DNA of 64,000 nucleotides from Pseudomonas sp. GM48 (lineage in GTDB: Bacteria; Pseudomonadota; Gammaproteobacteria; Pseudomonadales; Pseudomonadaceae), in NCBI RefSeq assembly GCF_000282335.1, contig NZ_AKJM01000037.1, positions 44,863-108,862 of the forward strand. Direction: 5' to 3'. Of this stretch, positions 46,191-54,851 are shown piece by piece. Below the pieces are notes generated by a model, which was given only the letters and a program-made list of their open reading frames with translations, did no database searches and was not told the DNA's origin. Position 1 is the first letter of the stretch, and every line of letters begins with the position of its first letter. The position numbers and the translations under genes were made by a program.

Positions 46191-47640
46191 ATTCCAGAAG
46201 CTGGAGTTCTACGCGCAGCAACAGACCTACGAGTTGCTGCCCTTTAAGTTTGATCGCCTGAATGACGACGAGTACGTCATCACCAACATGGCTGGCGAGT
46301 TTCATGTCATACCGGCGCCGATGCTTGAGCCGATCATAAGCAAGACGTTTGCGCTCTCACCAGAACTGATTGCTACGCTGCGATCAAAACAGTTCATTCG
46401 ATTCACCAATGAGCAGGCTCCACTCCAGCTTCTGGCACTCAAGATTCGCACGCGGCTGTCCAGGTTGGCCCAGTTCACCAATCTGCATATCTTTGTGGTG
46501 ACCCTTCGCTGCGACCATAGCTGCCCGTATTGCCAGGTATCGAGGCAGTCGGAGAGCAAAGGCGAATTCGACATGACCACGGAGATGGCAGACAAGTCGT
46601 TAGATTTCGTTTTTAGGTCTCCGAATCCAGCCATCAAAATTGAATTTCAGGGTGGCGAGCCGCTGCTGAACTTTGAGATGGTGAAGTACGTCGTTCTTGA
46701 GGCAAAAAAACGTAACCTCAAGGAAGGACGTGACCTGCGGTTCGTCATTGCGACTACTTTATCGTTACTGACGGATGACATGCTCGATTTCTGTAAGCAG
46801 CACAACATCGTGCTTTCATCTTCTCTTGATGGGCCAATGGATCTACATAATGCAAATCGCCCACGGCCAGGTCGAGATAGTCACCAGCGTTTCGAGGAAG
46901 GCTTGAAGAAAGCCCGTGCGGCCCTCGGCTATGACCAAGTGTCAGCCCTGATGACAACCACAGATAAGAGCCTGCCACGAGCACGTGAGATCATTGATGA
47001 ATACTTGCGCCTGGGCTTTGATGGCATCTTCCTGCGCACGCTTTCCCCTTACGGCTTTGCTATCAAGACCAAGAAATTCATGTCGTATGACACGGAGCGC
47101 TGGCTGGAATTTTACAAGGAAGGTCTTGAGTACATCATTGAGCTAAACAAATCGGGTATACGATTTGTTGAGCAGTATTCCGCGATCGTGCTGACAAAAA
47201 TGCTGACATCAGGGGACCCCGGGTTTGTTGATTTAATGAACCCTGCCGGTGCTGGTATCGCAGCCATCGTGTTCAACTACGACGGATCGGTCTACGCCTC
47301 AGATGAAAGCCGTATGCTTGCCGAAATGGGTGATCATACGTTCCGGTTGGGGAGCATTCTTGAGCATTCATATGAGGAGATCATCCTCTCGGATCAGCTT
47401 CTGGATGCACTGGAAAACTCCTTCACTTTAAGTGCCCCCATGTGTTCTGACTGTGCGTTCGAACCTTACTGTGGCGCTGAGCCTGTCTACCATCACGCAA
47501 TACACAAGGATGTGGTGGCAAGAAAGCCTGAGTCTGCTTTCTGCAAGCGGAATATGTCGATCTTCAAGTACCTCATAGAACTGATGGGAAGCGATGAGCA
47601 AACGAAACGGATTTTTATGGGGTGGGCCAACCGATGCTGA
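46183..47640 (+). CDS. hxsB: Radical SAM maturase HxsB
   Basis: A 485-residue radical SAM enzyme. The 4Fe-4S motif is Cys110-x3-Cys114-x2-Cys117 (VTLRCDHSCPYCQVSRQ). A SAM-binding GGEP (FQGGEPLLNF) follows. The C-terminal SPASM-like region has Cys421, Cys424, Cys430, Cys454 and the terminal Cys485, binding auxiliary clusters. GTG start at 46183 overlaps the hxsD stop by eight bases. It should install a crosslink or other change on the His-Xaa-Ser triplets; the chemistry is undetermined. Codon use is more AT-rich than the flanking genes. Confidence 0.93.
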   Translation: MSKFQKLEFYAQQQTYELLPFKFDRLNDDEYVITNMAGEFHVIPAPMLEPIISKTFALSPELIATLRSKQFIRFTNEQAPLQLLALKIRTRLSRLAQFTNLHIFVVTLRCDHSCPYCQVSRQSESKGEFDMTTEMADKSLDFVFRSPNPAIKIEFQGGEPLLNFEMVKYVVLEAKKRNLKEGRDLRFVIATTLSLLTDDMLDFCKQHNIVLSSSLDGPMDLHNANRPRPGRDSHQRFEEGLKKARAALGYDQVSALMTTTDKSLPRAREIIDEYLRLGFDGIFLRTLSPYGFAIKTKKFMSYDTERWLEFYKEGLEYIIELNKSGIRFVEQYSAIVLTKMLTSGDPGFVDLMNPAGAGIAAIVFNYDGSVYASDESRMLAEMGDHTFRLGSILEHSYEEIILSDQLLDALENSFTLSAPMCSDCAFEPYCGAEPVYHHAIHKDVVARKPESAFCKRNMSIFKYLIELMGSDEQTKRIFMGWANRC

Positions 47641-48800
47641 AGCTCGGCGGAAAGATTATCCGAATACATGCGGTTGATGTTGATAAGACCATCACCTTGG
47701 CCAAAGTATCAACCAGTCGGAATTTGCCTGAAGTTTTGCGACGAGAAATGGCCTACATGGTTTCCGATAACCAGATTCCCCAAGGATTCGCGCACTATTT
47801 GCTGGTTGAGAAACATCGGTATCTGGTTGATGCGCTCCCTTTGGACTCTGATTTTTCAATTCTGCCGGATGACTACAGCTATATCGGTGATGGCGACGTT
47901 ATCCGGCTTTCAGCGGATCGTCAGAGCATCCGAGTGTTGTTTCGTGCATCGTCGCCCCACAACAGTATCCTGGTCACAGAGCAGTGTAATCATTACTGCC
48001 TCATGTGTTCCCAACCGCCGAAAGCCGCTGATGACTCATGGATACTCGACGAAATCGAGAGCCTGATTCCGCTGATTCCAAAAGATACCCGCGAGTTGGT
48101 ATTTACCGGGGGCGAGCCGACGACCAGTCGGGAACGTTTCCTTAATATTATCAGCCTGACAAAAAGTTATCTGCCAAGAACCGCGATTCACATTCTCTCG
48201 AACGGGCGCAGTTTCAAGGATCCAGTGTTCGCTGAACGGTATGCGCAAATTGAATTGCCCGACGCGATGATCGGAATCCCTGTCTATTCAGACGATCCAA
48301 CTCTGCATGACTACATTGTCCAGGCCCAAGGCGCGTTCGATGAAACCATTCAGGGCATTCTCAATTTGAAACGCTTGGGCCAGAAGGTTGAGATCCGAGT
48401 CGTCATCCACAAGCTATCGATACAACGCCTTCCTGAACTATGTGAGTTCATCGTACGTAATCTTTTGTTTGTTGATCATGTGGCGCTGATGGGCCTTGAG
48501 ATGATGGGGTTTACTAGGGCAAATCTTGATGAGCTATGGATCGACCCATTCGAGTACAAAGACATACTCAGCAAATCGGTTGGAATTCTGGCCAAGTATG
48601 GCATGCATATCTCGGTCTACAATCATCAACTCTGCCTAGTGAACTCAGACATTTATCCCTATTACCGCAAGTCAATCAGTGACTGGAAGAATGAATACGC
48701 CACCGAGTGTGAGGTATGCACCCGCAAGTCGGACTGCGGAGGATTTTTTTCGTCAGGGATCAAGCATGGCTACAGTAAGAGCCTAATACCTTTTTGTTGA
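47634..48800 (+). CDS. hxsC: Radical SAM maturase HxsC
   Basis: A second radical SAM protein, 388 residues from the ATG at 47634, which follows GGGGTGG and overlaps the hxsB stop by seven bases; a GTG four codons earlier is less likely. The cluster motif is Cys118-x3-Cys122-x2-Cys125 (TEQCNHYCLMCSQPP), with GGEP in VFTGGEPTTS. The C-terminus has Cys359, Cys362, Cys368 and ends in Cys388, a possible auxiliary cluster. The N-terminal 105 residues precede the barrel and have no named domain. It acts with HxsB on the hxsA product. Confidence 0.92.
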   Translation: MLKLGGKIIRIHAVDVDKTITLAKVSTSRNLPEVLRREMAYMVSDNQIPQGFAHYLLVEKHRYLVDALPLDSDFSILPDDYSYIGDGDVIRLSADRQSIRVLFRASSPHNSILVTEQCNHYCLMCSQPPKAADDSWILDEIESLIPLIPKDTRELVFTGGEPTTSRERFLNIISLTKSYLPRTAIHILSNGRSFKDPVFAERYAQIELPDAMIGIPVYSDDPTLHDYIVQAQGAFDETIQGILNLKRLGQKVEIRVVIHKLSIQRLPELCEFIVRNLLFVDHVALMGLEMMGFTRANLDELWIDPFEYKDILSKSVGILAKYGMHISVYNHQLCLVNSDIYPYYRKSISDWKNEYATECEVCTRKSDCGGFFSSGIKHGYSKSLIPFC

Positions 48801-48917
48801 TCTACGTTAAAGGTCAGCATCAAGACTGTTCGGTAGTTTGTTGCGCTGCGGAGTAAATTAATTATAGAAAAATACAGTCGACATAAAAAGCCAATATCCA
48901 ATGAGCCATCAAGTTTT

Positions 48918-49415
48918 TTGGTGAGAGAGATATCCGGGCTGAATTTACCTGAAGGGTCTCTTGTTCTTGATTTGGGGTGCGGCTATGGTCGTAATTCCGT
49001 CTTGTTATCAAAGCATTTTGCGAATGTAATAGCCGCTGATTTTTCTTATAAAAGTTTTAGCGACTTATGGTATTTAAGTTGCAAAAACATACATCCGGTG
49101 ATTCTGGATTGCCGGCAATTACTACCGTTTTTAAATAACGCATTCTCAGCTGTCATAGTTATTCATTTATACCATGAAGATTTAATTGCTAATTTGATTG
49201 ATGCAATCCAGCCGGACGGTTTTTTTATTTATGAAAGCATTGCTGGCAATGGCGAAAACTGGCGAGAGCTGAGTCTTTCCGGAGAAGTGAAAAGGCTTTT
49301 AGAAAAACAGTTTACTATCAAGTATTACTTAGAGCGACCTGTAGGTCCTGATAAAAAAAATGCCACCGTGAAAGTGGTTGCCCAGAAAAAACATGAATCG
49401 CTCGTAGCTTTATAG
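48918..49415 (+). CDS. Class I SAM-dependent methyltransferase next to the hxs operon, 5' end uncertain
   Basis: A methyltransferase-like protein of at least 165 residues with motif I VLDLGCGYGRNSVLLSKHF and further strands LPFLNNAFSAVIVIHLYHEDL and IQPDGFFIYES. The frame starts here at TTG with no binding site, yet the frame is open back to 48837 and its translation upstream (KYSRHKKPISNEPSSFLV) looks genuine. GGAG at 48850 could serve an ATT start at 48861. So the gene may use a rare start or have lost its 5' end. It is AT-rich, like the hxs genes, and 117 bases after hxsC. It could modify the same peptide or be a passenger. Confidence 0.7.
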   Translation: MVREISGLNLPEGSLVLDLGCGYGRNSVLLSKHFANVIAADFSYKSFSDLWYLSCKNIHPVILDCRQLLPFLNNAFSAVIVIHLYHEDLIANLIDAIQPDGFFIYESIAGNGENWRELSLSGEVKRLLEKQFTIKYYLERPVGPDKKNATVKVVAQKKHESLVAL

Positions 49416-50034
49416 GCGCATCTGATCGTCGGCTTCAGGTTCAGACTGTGTGAAAACGCTGAGGATTGACTAATCTTCTGATCGTCGAGATTGTATCGGG
49501 GGACGATCATGAAGCGATTCATTGAAGGTGTATCCATCACATCGCTGTGACCGTGCGAGCCGCCGGACGCTAATCGCACTTTGGGAGAACCACCACGGTG
49601 TGGCGTAACCTTAAAGGTTCTGGCTACCTGGGTTGCTGTCGACGACAGTGCTTTGCCCGATCTTTTCTACGTCTGTGGATAATTTGGGTGAAGGCTCGAA
49701 TTTTCGGATGTTCTGAGGTCGTGGATGAAATTATCCACCGGTGGAAATCTGTGGTTTTCTAGAGACTCGTCAGCGGCGTTTAGATTTTATAAGTGAGATC
49801 CATCCAACCAAGGCGGCTTTGCAGCTTGGGTTGGATGGGCCAGCGGGGCACTGAGATGTTGAGGGTGTTCGCCTACTCTATTGCTCCATGTTTTGCCTTT
49901 AGCCGGCGACCTTGAAAAACGCGCCGCCAGCTCACTCAATTTCAAATGATTGATTGCAAGATGCCATCGTTGCGCTTCAATTGACCTTAGTGTCATCCCG
50001 GCACTTGGACTCCCTGACGGGAAAGGAAATCTGA
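49416..50034. other. Gap with remnant of an IS1182-like transposase start
   Basis: About 620 bases without an intact gene. Near 49437-49550 CAGGTTCAGACTGTGTGAAA precedes ATGAAGCGATTCATTGAAGG (MKRFIEG), the usual start of IS1182-type transposases, which stops after 13 codons. A TTATCCACA box (complement at 49674-49682) and a related TTATCCACC at 49731 occur; no other origin feature is seen. The rest shows no clear signal. Confidence 0.4.
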
Positions 50035-50346
50035 ATGTCTTCCCTGCAAGCTGAGATGCTAATTGAGCAAAAGGTCGCCAATGCTCAAAAGTCTACAGGC
50101 GTGGCTTATCTGCTGTGGTTTTTCCTGGGAGGCTTCGGTGGCCATCGGTTCTATCTCGGTAAGACCGGAACTGCGGTCACCCAATTGATTATCACGATCG
50201 TCGGGGTTTTTACTCTGATCCCTTTTATCGTCACAGGCATCTGGCTGCTAGTGGACCTCTTTTTGATTCCTGGCATTATTCGTGAGCATTCTGAAAAAGT
50301 TCGACACAATGCCCGCCTTGAAGTGGCTCTCATGCAGGAAAATTAA
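50035..50346 (+). CDS. TM2-domain membrane protein
   Basis: A 103-residue protein with a TM2 domain: KSTGVAYLLWFFLGGFGGHRFYLGKTG, then a second helix TLIPFIVTGIWLLVDLFLIPGI, joined by the family's short loop. The N-terminal 20 residues form a polar helix, and the C-terminus is charged. TM2 proteins are common inner-membrane proteins of unknown function. GGAAA before the ATG is the likely binding site. It may be part of the accessory island or native to this place. Confidence 0.85.
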   Translation: MSSLQAEMLIEQKVANAQKSTGVAYLLWFFLGGFGGHRFYLGKTGTAVTQLIITIVGVFTLIPFIVTGIWLLVDLFLIPGIIREHSEKVRHNARLEVALMQEN

Positions 50347-50617
50347 AGTTCGTTACCCGATTCGAGTCAGTCTTGGAGGCCGCTGAGTAAACACGACTGA
50401 TGAGGTTCTGCCCCGCTGGATCAACCCAGAAAAGGATCCAGACCCTGTCAGCTCTTGCTGGTAACGAATCGATTTGAGTACCGGCAATCTCAACTTTGGC
50501 CAGCCTGGCCATCAGTGGACAGATCGACGTGCAAGCCTCGTTGCTTAGCAGCTCAAATTGCTGTTCTACGCTGAGGGCCGGCTTGTCGAAGGGCCTGATG
50601 TAGTTTTTTCCAGGCAA
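50330..50617 (-). pseudogene. Fragment of an Abi_2-type abortive infection gene
   Basis: From a TTG at 50617 the frame reads YIRPFDKPALSVEQQFELL, the typical N-terminus of the Abi_2 (AbiD/AbiF-like) family, which continues in intact proteins with a KSRG-type motif and an inYYRlsgY region. Here the similarity ends after about 28 residues and the rest does not resemble the family. The 3' end overlaps the TM2 gene's end. It looks like a truncated phage-defence gene. Confidence 0.4.
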
Positions 50618-50823
50618 AAAAAACCCGCACGATTTGAGCTTGTTGACTGGGTCAACCTAGGCTTGGCGGGTGTATTGGGGGGCATTTTAGGTCGCAGGAA
50701 GAGATCGTCAACGTCGCGCTGAAGTGAAATTGTAACTGGTAGCGCAGGCAGATTTGGCGTGGGGGGCAGACGGTATCGACTAGGGCTGTTTGTGGCAGTT
50801 GGATTTCTGGATGCCAGAAACAA

Positions 50824-50857
50824 CGAAGCCCTCGTATTTCTACGAGGGCTTCGTTTT
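50824..50857 (-). terminator. Terminator downstream of tRNA-Thr
   Basis: CGAAGCCCTCGTA and TACGAGGGCTTCG form a 13-base stem around TTTC. It lies just after the 3' end of the tRNA on the minus strand. Its surroundings match those of the terminator at 45006-45039. Confidence 0.85.
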
Positions 50858-50860
50858 GTA

Positions 50861-50936
<76 letters not shown>

Positions 50937-51014
50937 GTGTCAGGGCGACGATTATAGCGATTGGATTGGTTCTGTAAACCCCTGAATTTTGACTATTTTT
51001 ACGCGGGCGTCAGG

Positions 51015-51839
51015 TCAGGCGCGCAGCAGGGTTTTCTTGAGTTTCTGAATGGCTTGCCAGGCTCGACTGTTTTGCATTGCGCGCAGTTGTGCTTCGGCCT
51101 GTTCGGCGCGTTGCAGGGCGGCGGCGAGCTGGTTTTCTGTGTCGCTGATCGGGTGGCTGAAGTTGTGGCCTTTGCAGAACCGGAATTCGTCCAGGTTGCA
51201 CGGCGGGATATCGAAGGCGGGTTTGAGGTTCAGGTGTTCTTCGGCGAGGTAGTAGGTGTTGATGCCGTCAAACAGGATGGACTGGTAGCCGGCGCCGGTG
51301 ACGAGGTTTTCCCAGCTCTGGTCGCGCTCCCACGGGGTTTCGATGAGGATGACCCACGGCCGCCACCGGGTGAAGTCCATGCCGCGCAGGACGGTCTCTT
51401 CGTGGCCTTCGACGTCGATCTTCAGGAAGTGGATAGCGCGGCCCTGGGCGTGTTCTTCGCAGATGGACGTCAGGGTGCGGGATTGGACGGTTTGGCTGCG
51501 CACGTCCATGCCGGCGTCTTTGTGCATCTGTGCCATGGCCGGGTCGACGGTCGAGAGGCCGGTGCCGGCGATGCCGTAGAAGGTCAGGCTGTCGGCGCTT
51601 TCGCCGGCCACGCATTGCAGGTTGGTGTCTTTGGGGCGTTGCTGGCACAAGGCTTCGTAGTAGTTGGGCATCGGTTCGACGTTGATGCCGGTCCAGCCGT
51701 TGTCGTAGAACGCCTTGGTGACTGAGTCATGGGTGGGATCGTTTGCCCCGACGTCGATGTAGAAACCGTTCTCGACGGTTTTGAGGGCGCGCCACAGGCG
51801 TATGTCTTCGAAATTCTGTGCGTAAGAAATGAACGTCAC
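51015..51839 (-). CDS. FkbM-family methyltransferase
   Basis: A 274-residue methyltransferase from the GTG at 51839, which follows AGGA. The SAM-binding motif is GFYIDVGANDPTHDSVTKAF; AIHFLKIDVEGHEETVLRGMDF contains the FkbM-family DVEGHE. The C-terminal 45 residues form a coiled coil (ENQLAAALQRAEQAEAQLRAM), often found in sugar-modifying members. It may methylate a glycan such as a surface polysaccharide or flagellar glycan; no glycan genes are adjacent. The start at 51911 is open but is less likely. Confidence 0.88.
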   Translation of the reverse strand: MTFISYAQNFEDIRLWRALKTVENGFYIDVGANDPTHDSVTKAFYDNGWTGINVEPMPNYYEALCQQRPKDTNLQCVAGESADSLTFYGIAGTGLSTVDPAMAQMHKDAGMDVRSQTVQSRTLTSICEEHAQGRAIHFLKIDVEGHEETVLRGMDFTRWRPWVILIETPWERDQSWENLVTGAGYQSILFDGINTYYLAEEHLNLKPAFDIPPCNLDEFRFCKGHNFSHPISDTENQLAAALQRAEQAEAQLRAMQNSRAWQAIQKLKKTLLRA

Positions 51840-52182
51840 TGGCGCATCCTGTCGGAAGAATGTTCTTGTTCGTGGCTGCGCTGCTGGCGCCCTAGCGTGT
51901 GTGTATAGCAAGAGTAATGAAACGGTGCAATTTCCCCTGCTTGCGGTCCGGGATTAGGCATTTATGTCCTTTTCGCTGAATGCTTATGCACAATGCGATT
52001 TATAACGCACTAGATAAAACCCGAATTTGTGGACTCGTTCTCATTCGTTCGCAAATGCTTGTTTTTATGATTTTTTATGTAGTCGTACAAAAAATGAACA
52101 GTGTGGTTTTGGCCCTGAAGCAGGCGTGGATATTGGATCCATGATAATTCCATCAACAGAGTTATCCACAGGCTGGGTGTGT
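51840..52182. other. Gap without recognised features
   Basis: Upstream region of the FkbM gene and 3' region of the next one. The stretch from 51950 to 52100 is AT-rich and may hold the fkbM-side promoter. One TTATCCACA box is present near 52160. I see no gene, repeat or terminator. Confidence 0.5.
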
Positions 52183-53385
52183 TTAAGCGCGTTCGGCCAG
52201 AAGCAGGAAATTGCGCGGCGTGAGCGGGGTTTCGCAGAAGATGCCGACACGGACGCTGTATCCCTGCTCGGCGAGGAAAAGTGCCCGGTCAAGGACCAGC
52301 CAAAGCTCCAGAGGACGTCGGAAAAGTCCGCGTAGTAGCTCGAGGTTGCGTACTTCGGCCAGTCGCTGCCAACCGGCGGCTTCGAGGGCCGGCCAATCTT
52401 GCGGGCCGATTGTGGATAATTCTTTTAGTGCGGCCAAGTGATAGCAGTAATCGGCGAAGGGTTTGTCCAGCCAGGCGCTGGGGAGGGAAGGGGTTGGCAG
52501 ATATTCGTCAATGCCGCGCAGTTGCCGTTGCAGCAGATCGAAACTCAAGCGCCGGGCCATGGAGGTGTCGCGTTGACGTCGCACGCGGGCGCCGGCGGTA
52601 ACGGTTTCGCTCATTGGCAACGCAAGGTCGTCGAGGGAAAGCTGTAGGCCGGAGCCTTTGGCGGCCGAGGAAATCGGTGAGTATTCGGTAAGACTGATCC
52701 GGTTGTAGCAGCACGGTGCAATGGCGAGTTGTTTGCAGTCTGTCGCGCTGGCGAGCTGAATCAGTCGCACATGTAAATCACCGCAGGCGTGCAGCGCGAC
52801 GGGTGTGTGGTCTGCGCTCAGTAAATTAGCTGCGTCTGTCGCAAGCACATCCTGTTCGATATGCAGCGCATGCAGGTGATGGCGTTGGCTGAGTGCCTGG
52901 CCGCTGGTTACCAGTGCCGGGTCGTGTTCCAGGCAAGTCAGTTGTTGCCCCGGTTGCAGCAGGCGGCGCCCCAGATGTCCCTTGCCCGAGCACCAGTCCA
53001 GCCAATGCTTCGGTGCTTCGGAAAATTGCAATCGACTGGAGAAGGCTTCGATTTGCTGCCATTTTCGCCCTGGTACGTCGACGTTCAATCGATGGCCCGG
53101 CGCTTCGAGTACGCGTGTGGGCAATTCATCCACAGCACTCAAGGCAACGGATGTTGCCGCCAACGAAGCAAAGGGTTCGGGTGCATTCAGGAGGGCAGGT
53201 TGGTTGTGAGCGTTTTCCGCGTCTTCCAGCGAGCGCTCGCGTAGCCATTCGGCCAGAGCCGGGTAGGACGCTTCCCAGGGAAGCTGTAGATGAGTAAACG
53301 GCCGAGGTTTCCACAGCGCCTGATGCTCTGTCAGAAAAGCATCCAGCGCGGTGAAGCGGGCGAGCAGGGCCTCGCCCGTCAACAC
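52183..53385 (-). CDS. SAM-dependent methyltransferase, Methyltransf_32 type
   Basis: A protein of about 400 residues. The SAM site is WLDWCSGKGHLGRRL (about residue 135), and ALHACGDLHVRLIQ and AIAPCCYNRI form the PCC-type active region of this family. It is expected to modify RNA or a small molecule; the substrate is unknown. I take GTG at 53385 after GAGGAT as start, just after the permease stop; ATG at 53412 overlapping the permease is an alternative. It is the last gene in line after a polar amino-acid transporter and may share its transcript. Confidence 0.8.
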   Translation of the reverse strand: MLTGEALLARFTALDAFLTEHQALWKPRPFTHLQLPWEASYPALAEWLRERSLEDAENAHNQPALLNAPEPFASLAATSVALSAVDELPTRVLEAPGHRLNVDVPGRKWQQIEAFSSRLQFSEAPKHWLDWCSGKGHLGRRLLQPGQQLTCLEHDPALVTSGQALSQRHHLHALHIEQDVLATDAANLLSADHTPVALHACGDLHVRLIQLASATDCKQLAIAPCCYNRISLTEYSPISSAAKGSGLQLSLDDLALPMSETVTAGARVRRQRDTSMARRLSFDLLQRQLRGIDEYLPTPSLPSAWLDKPFADYCYHLAALKELSTIGPQDWPALEAAGWQRLAEVRNLELLRGLFRRPLELWLVLDRALFLAEQGYSVRVGIFCETPLTPRNFLLLAERA

Positions 53386-53392
53386 GCCATCC

Positions 53393-54082
53393 TCAACGCC
53401 CTTGGCAGGCATCGACGCGCAACCAGCGCTCCAGCAGCTTGAAGCCGCGCACCAGCACATAGGCCATCACCAGGTAGAACATGCCCGCGGCGAAGAATAT
53501 CTCCACCGGCAGGTAGGTCCGGGCAATGATGGTGCGGGCCATGCCGGTCAGTTCCAGCAACGTCACGGTGCTGGCCAGGGCGCTGGCCTTGAGCATCAGG
53601 ATTACTTCGTTGCTGTAGGCCGGCAGGCCGATGCGTGCGGCACGGGGCAGCATGATGAAAATCAGTGCCTTGGGTTTGGACATGCCCAGTGCTCGCGCCG
53701 CTTCGATTTCACCCGGTGGAATCGCCTGGATGGCGCCCCGCAGGATTTCCGCAATGTAGGCCGCGGTGTGCAGGGTCATGGTTGCGGTGGCGCACCAGAA
53801 CGGATCGCGCAGGTATGGCCACATCGAACTGTTACGGATCACGTCGAACTGCGCCAGGCCGTAGTAGACCAGGAACAGTTGAACCAGCAGCGGCGTACCA
53901 CGGAAAAAGAAGATGTAGCCGTAGGGAAATGCCCGCACCCACCACAGGCGCGACGAGCGGGCGATACCCAGTGGAATCGCCAGCAGCAAACCGGCGATCA
54001 CGGCGATCGCCACCAGCTCCAGGGTCAGAGTCGCGCCCTGTGCCAGTTTCGGCAGCCACTTGATGATGACTTCCCAGTTCAT
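53393..54082 (-). CDS. Polar amino-acid ABC transporter permease, HisM type
   Basis: A 229-residue inner-membrane permease with about five membrane segments, starting KLAQGATLTLELVAIAVIAG. The EAA loop EIEAARALGMSKPKALIFIMLP docks the ATPase. The ATG at 54082 follows GAGGAGCACCC and overlaps the previous permease stop (ATGA). It completes an HisJQMP-like importer with the neighbouring genes; arginine, ornithine, lysine or histidine are likely substrates. Confidence 0.93.
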   Translation of the reverse strand: MNWEVIIKWLPKLAQGATLTLELVAIAVIAGLLLAIPLGIARSSRLWWVRAFPYGYIFFFRGTPLLVQLFLVYYGLAQFDVIRNSSMWPYLRDPFWCATATMTLHTAAYIAEILRGAIQAIPPGEIEAARALGMSKPKALIFIMLPRAARIGLPAYSNEVILMLKASALASTVTLLELTGMARTIIARTYLPVEIFFAAGMFYLVMAYVLVRGFKLLERWLRVDACQGR

Positions 54083-54774
54083 TGGGTGCTCCTCGCGAAG
54101 CCGCGAGCGGCGCGTTTTTCCAGGTAGTGCATGCCGGTCATCGCCAGTACCGTCAGGCCCAGGTACATGAATGCGGCGACCATATAGAAGGTGAAAGGCT
54201 GTTTGGAGACGGTCACGCCGATTTGCGCGTGACGCATGATTTCTTCCAGGCCGATCACCGACACCAGCGCGGTGTCTTTCATCAGGATCATGAACAGGTT
54301 GCCCAGGCCGGGCAGGGCGATGCGCCACATCTGCGGCATGATCAGCTTGGTGAAGATGCGCCATTTCGACAGGCCCAGGGCCACGCCGGCTTCACGATGG
54401 CCTTTGGGAATGGCGAGGATGGCGCCGCGAAATACTTCCGTGGCGTAGGCGCCGAAGCACAGGCCCAGCGCGATCACGCCGGCGGCGAAGGCGTTGAGTT
54501 CAAGGTCGGGGTTGCCGAAGAACTCGCCCAGGGCGCGCATCAGGTTGACCGTGCCGAAGTAGATCAACAGCACCCAGAGCAATTCCGGGATGCCGCGAAC
54601 CAGGGTCGAATAAGTGCCGCCAAGCCATTGCAGCGGCTTGTACGGGGAAGTCTTGGCCAAGGCGCCGAGCAGACCGAGCACCAGCCCCAGGCACAGGGCC
54701 GAGAGTGCCAGTTTCACAGTCATCAGCGCGCCAGCGGCGAGCGCCGGGCCGAATCCGTAGAGGTCGATAGTCAT
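54079..54774 (-). CDS. Polar amino-acid ABC transporter permease, HisQ type
   Basis: A 231-residue permease paired with the HisM-type one. It shows the family start ALAAGALMTVKLALSALCLG, GIPELLWVLLIYFG and the EAA loop GHREAGVALGLSKWRIFTKLIMPQ. The C-terminus is short and basic. It overlaps the next permease gene by four bases. The gene order binding protein, Q, M follows the histidine/arginine transporters. Confidence 0.93.
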   Translation of the reverse strand: MTIDLYGFGPALAAGALMTVKLALSALCLGLVLGLLGALAKTSPYKPLQWLGGTYSTLVRGIPELLWVLLIYFGTVNLMRALGEFFGNPDLELNAFAAGVIALGLCFGAYATEVFRGAILAIPKGHREAGVALGLSKWRIFTKLIMPQMWRIALPGLGNLFMILMKDTALVSVIGLEEIMRHAQIGVTVSKQPFTFYMVAAFMYLGLTVLAMTGMHYLEKRAARGFARSTQ

Positions 54775-54810
54775 GGATTTCTTTTCAAATCGCGGCAGGC
54801 AAGGCCGAGA

Positions 54811-54838
54811 ACCGGCGCCGCCAAAGGACGGTGCCGGT
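54811..54838 (-). promoter_or_regulatory. Intercistronic hairpin after the binding-protein gene
   Basis: ACCGGCGCCG and CGGTGCCGGT pair (one G-T) around an eight-base loop in the 77-base gap between the binding-protein and permease genes. Such hairpins protect the binding-protein part of the message so that it is made in excess; this is inference from similar operons. Confidence 0.55.
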
Positions 54839-54851
54839 CAGGCAGTCAGGA

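Noticed and set aside
48901..48924. ATG at 48901 as start of the methyltransferase
   Set aside because: It is in another frame and reaches a stop after seven codons.
49674..49739. TTATCCACA and TTATCCACC boxes as a replication origin
   Set aside because: Only two boxes occur, without an AT-rich unwinding element or dnaA/repA nearby; similar single boxes occur elsewhere in the window.
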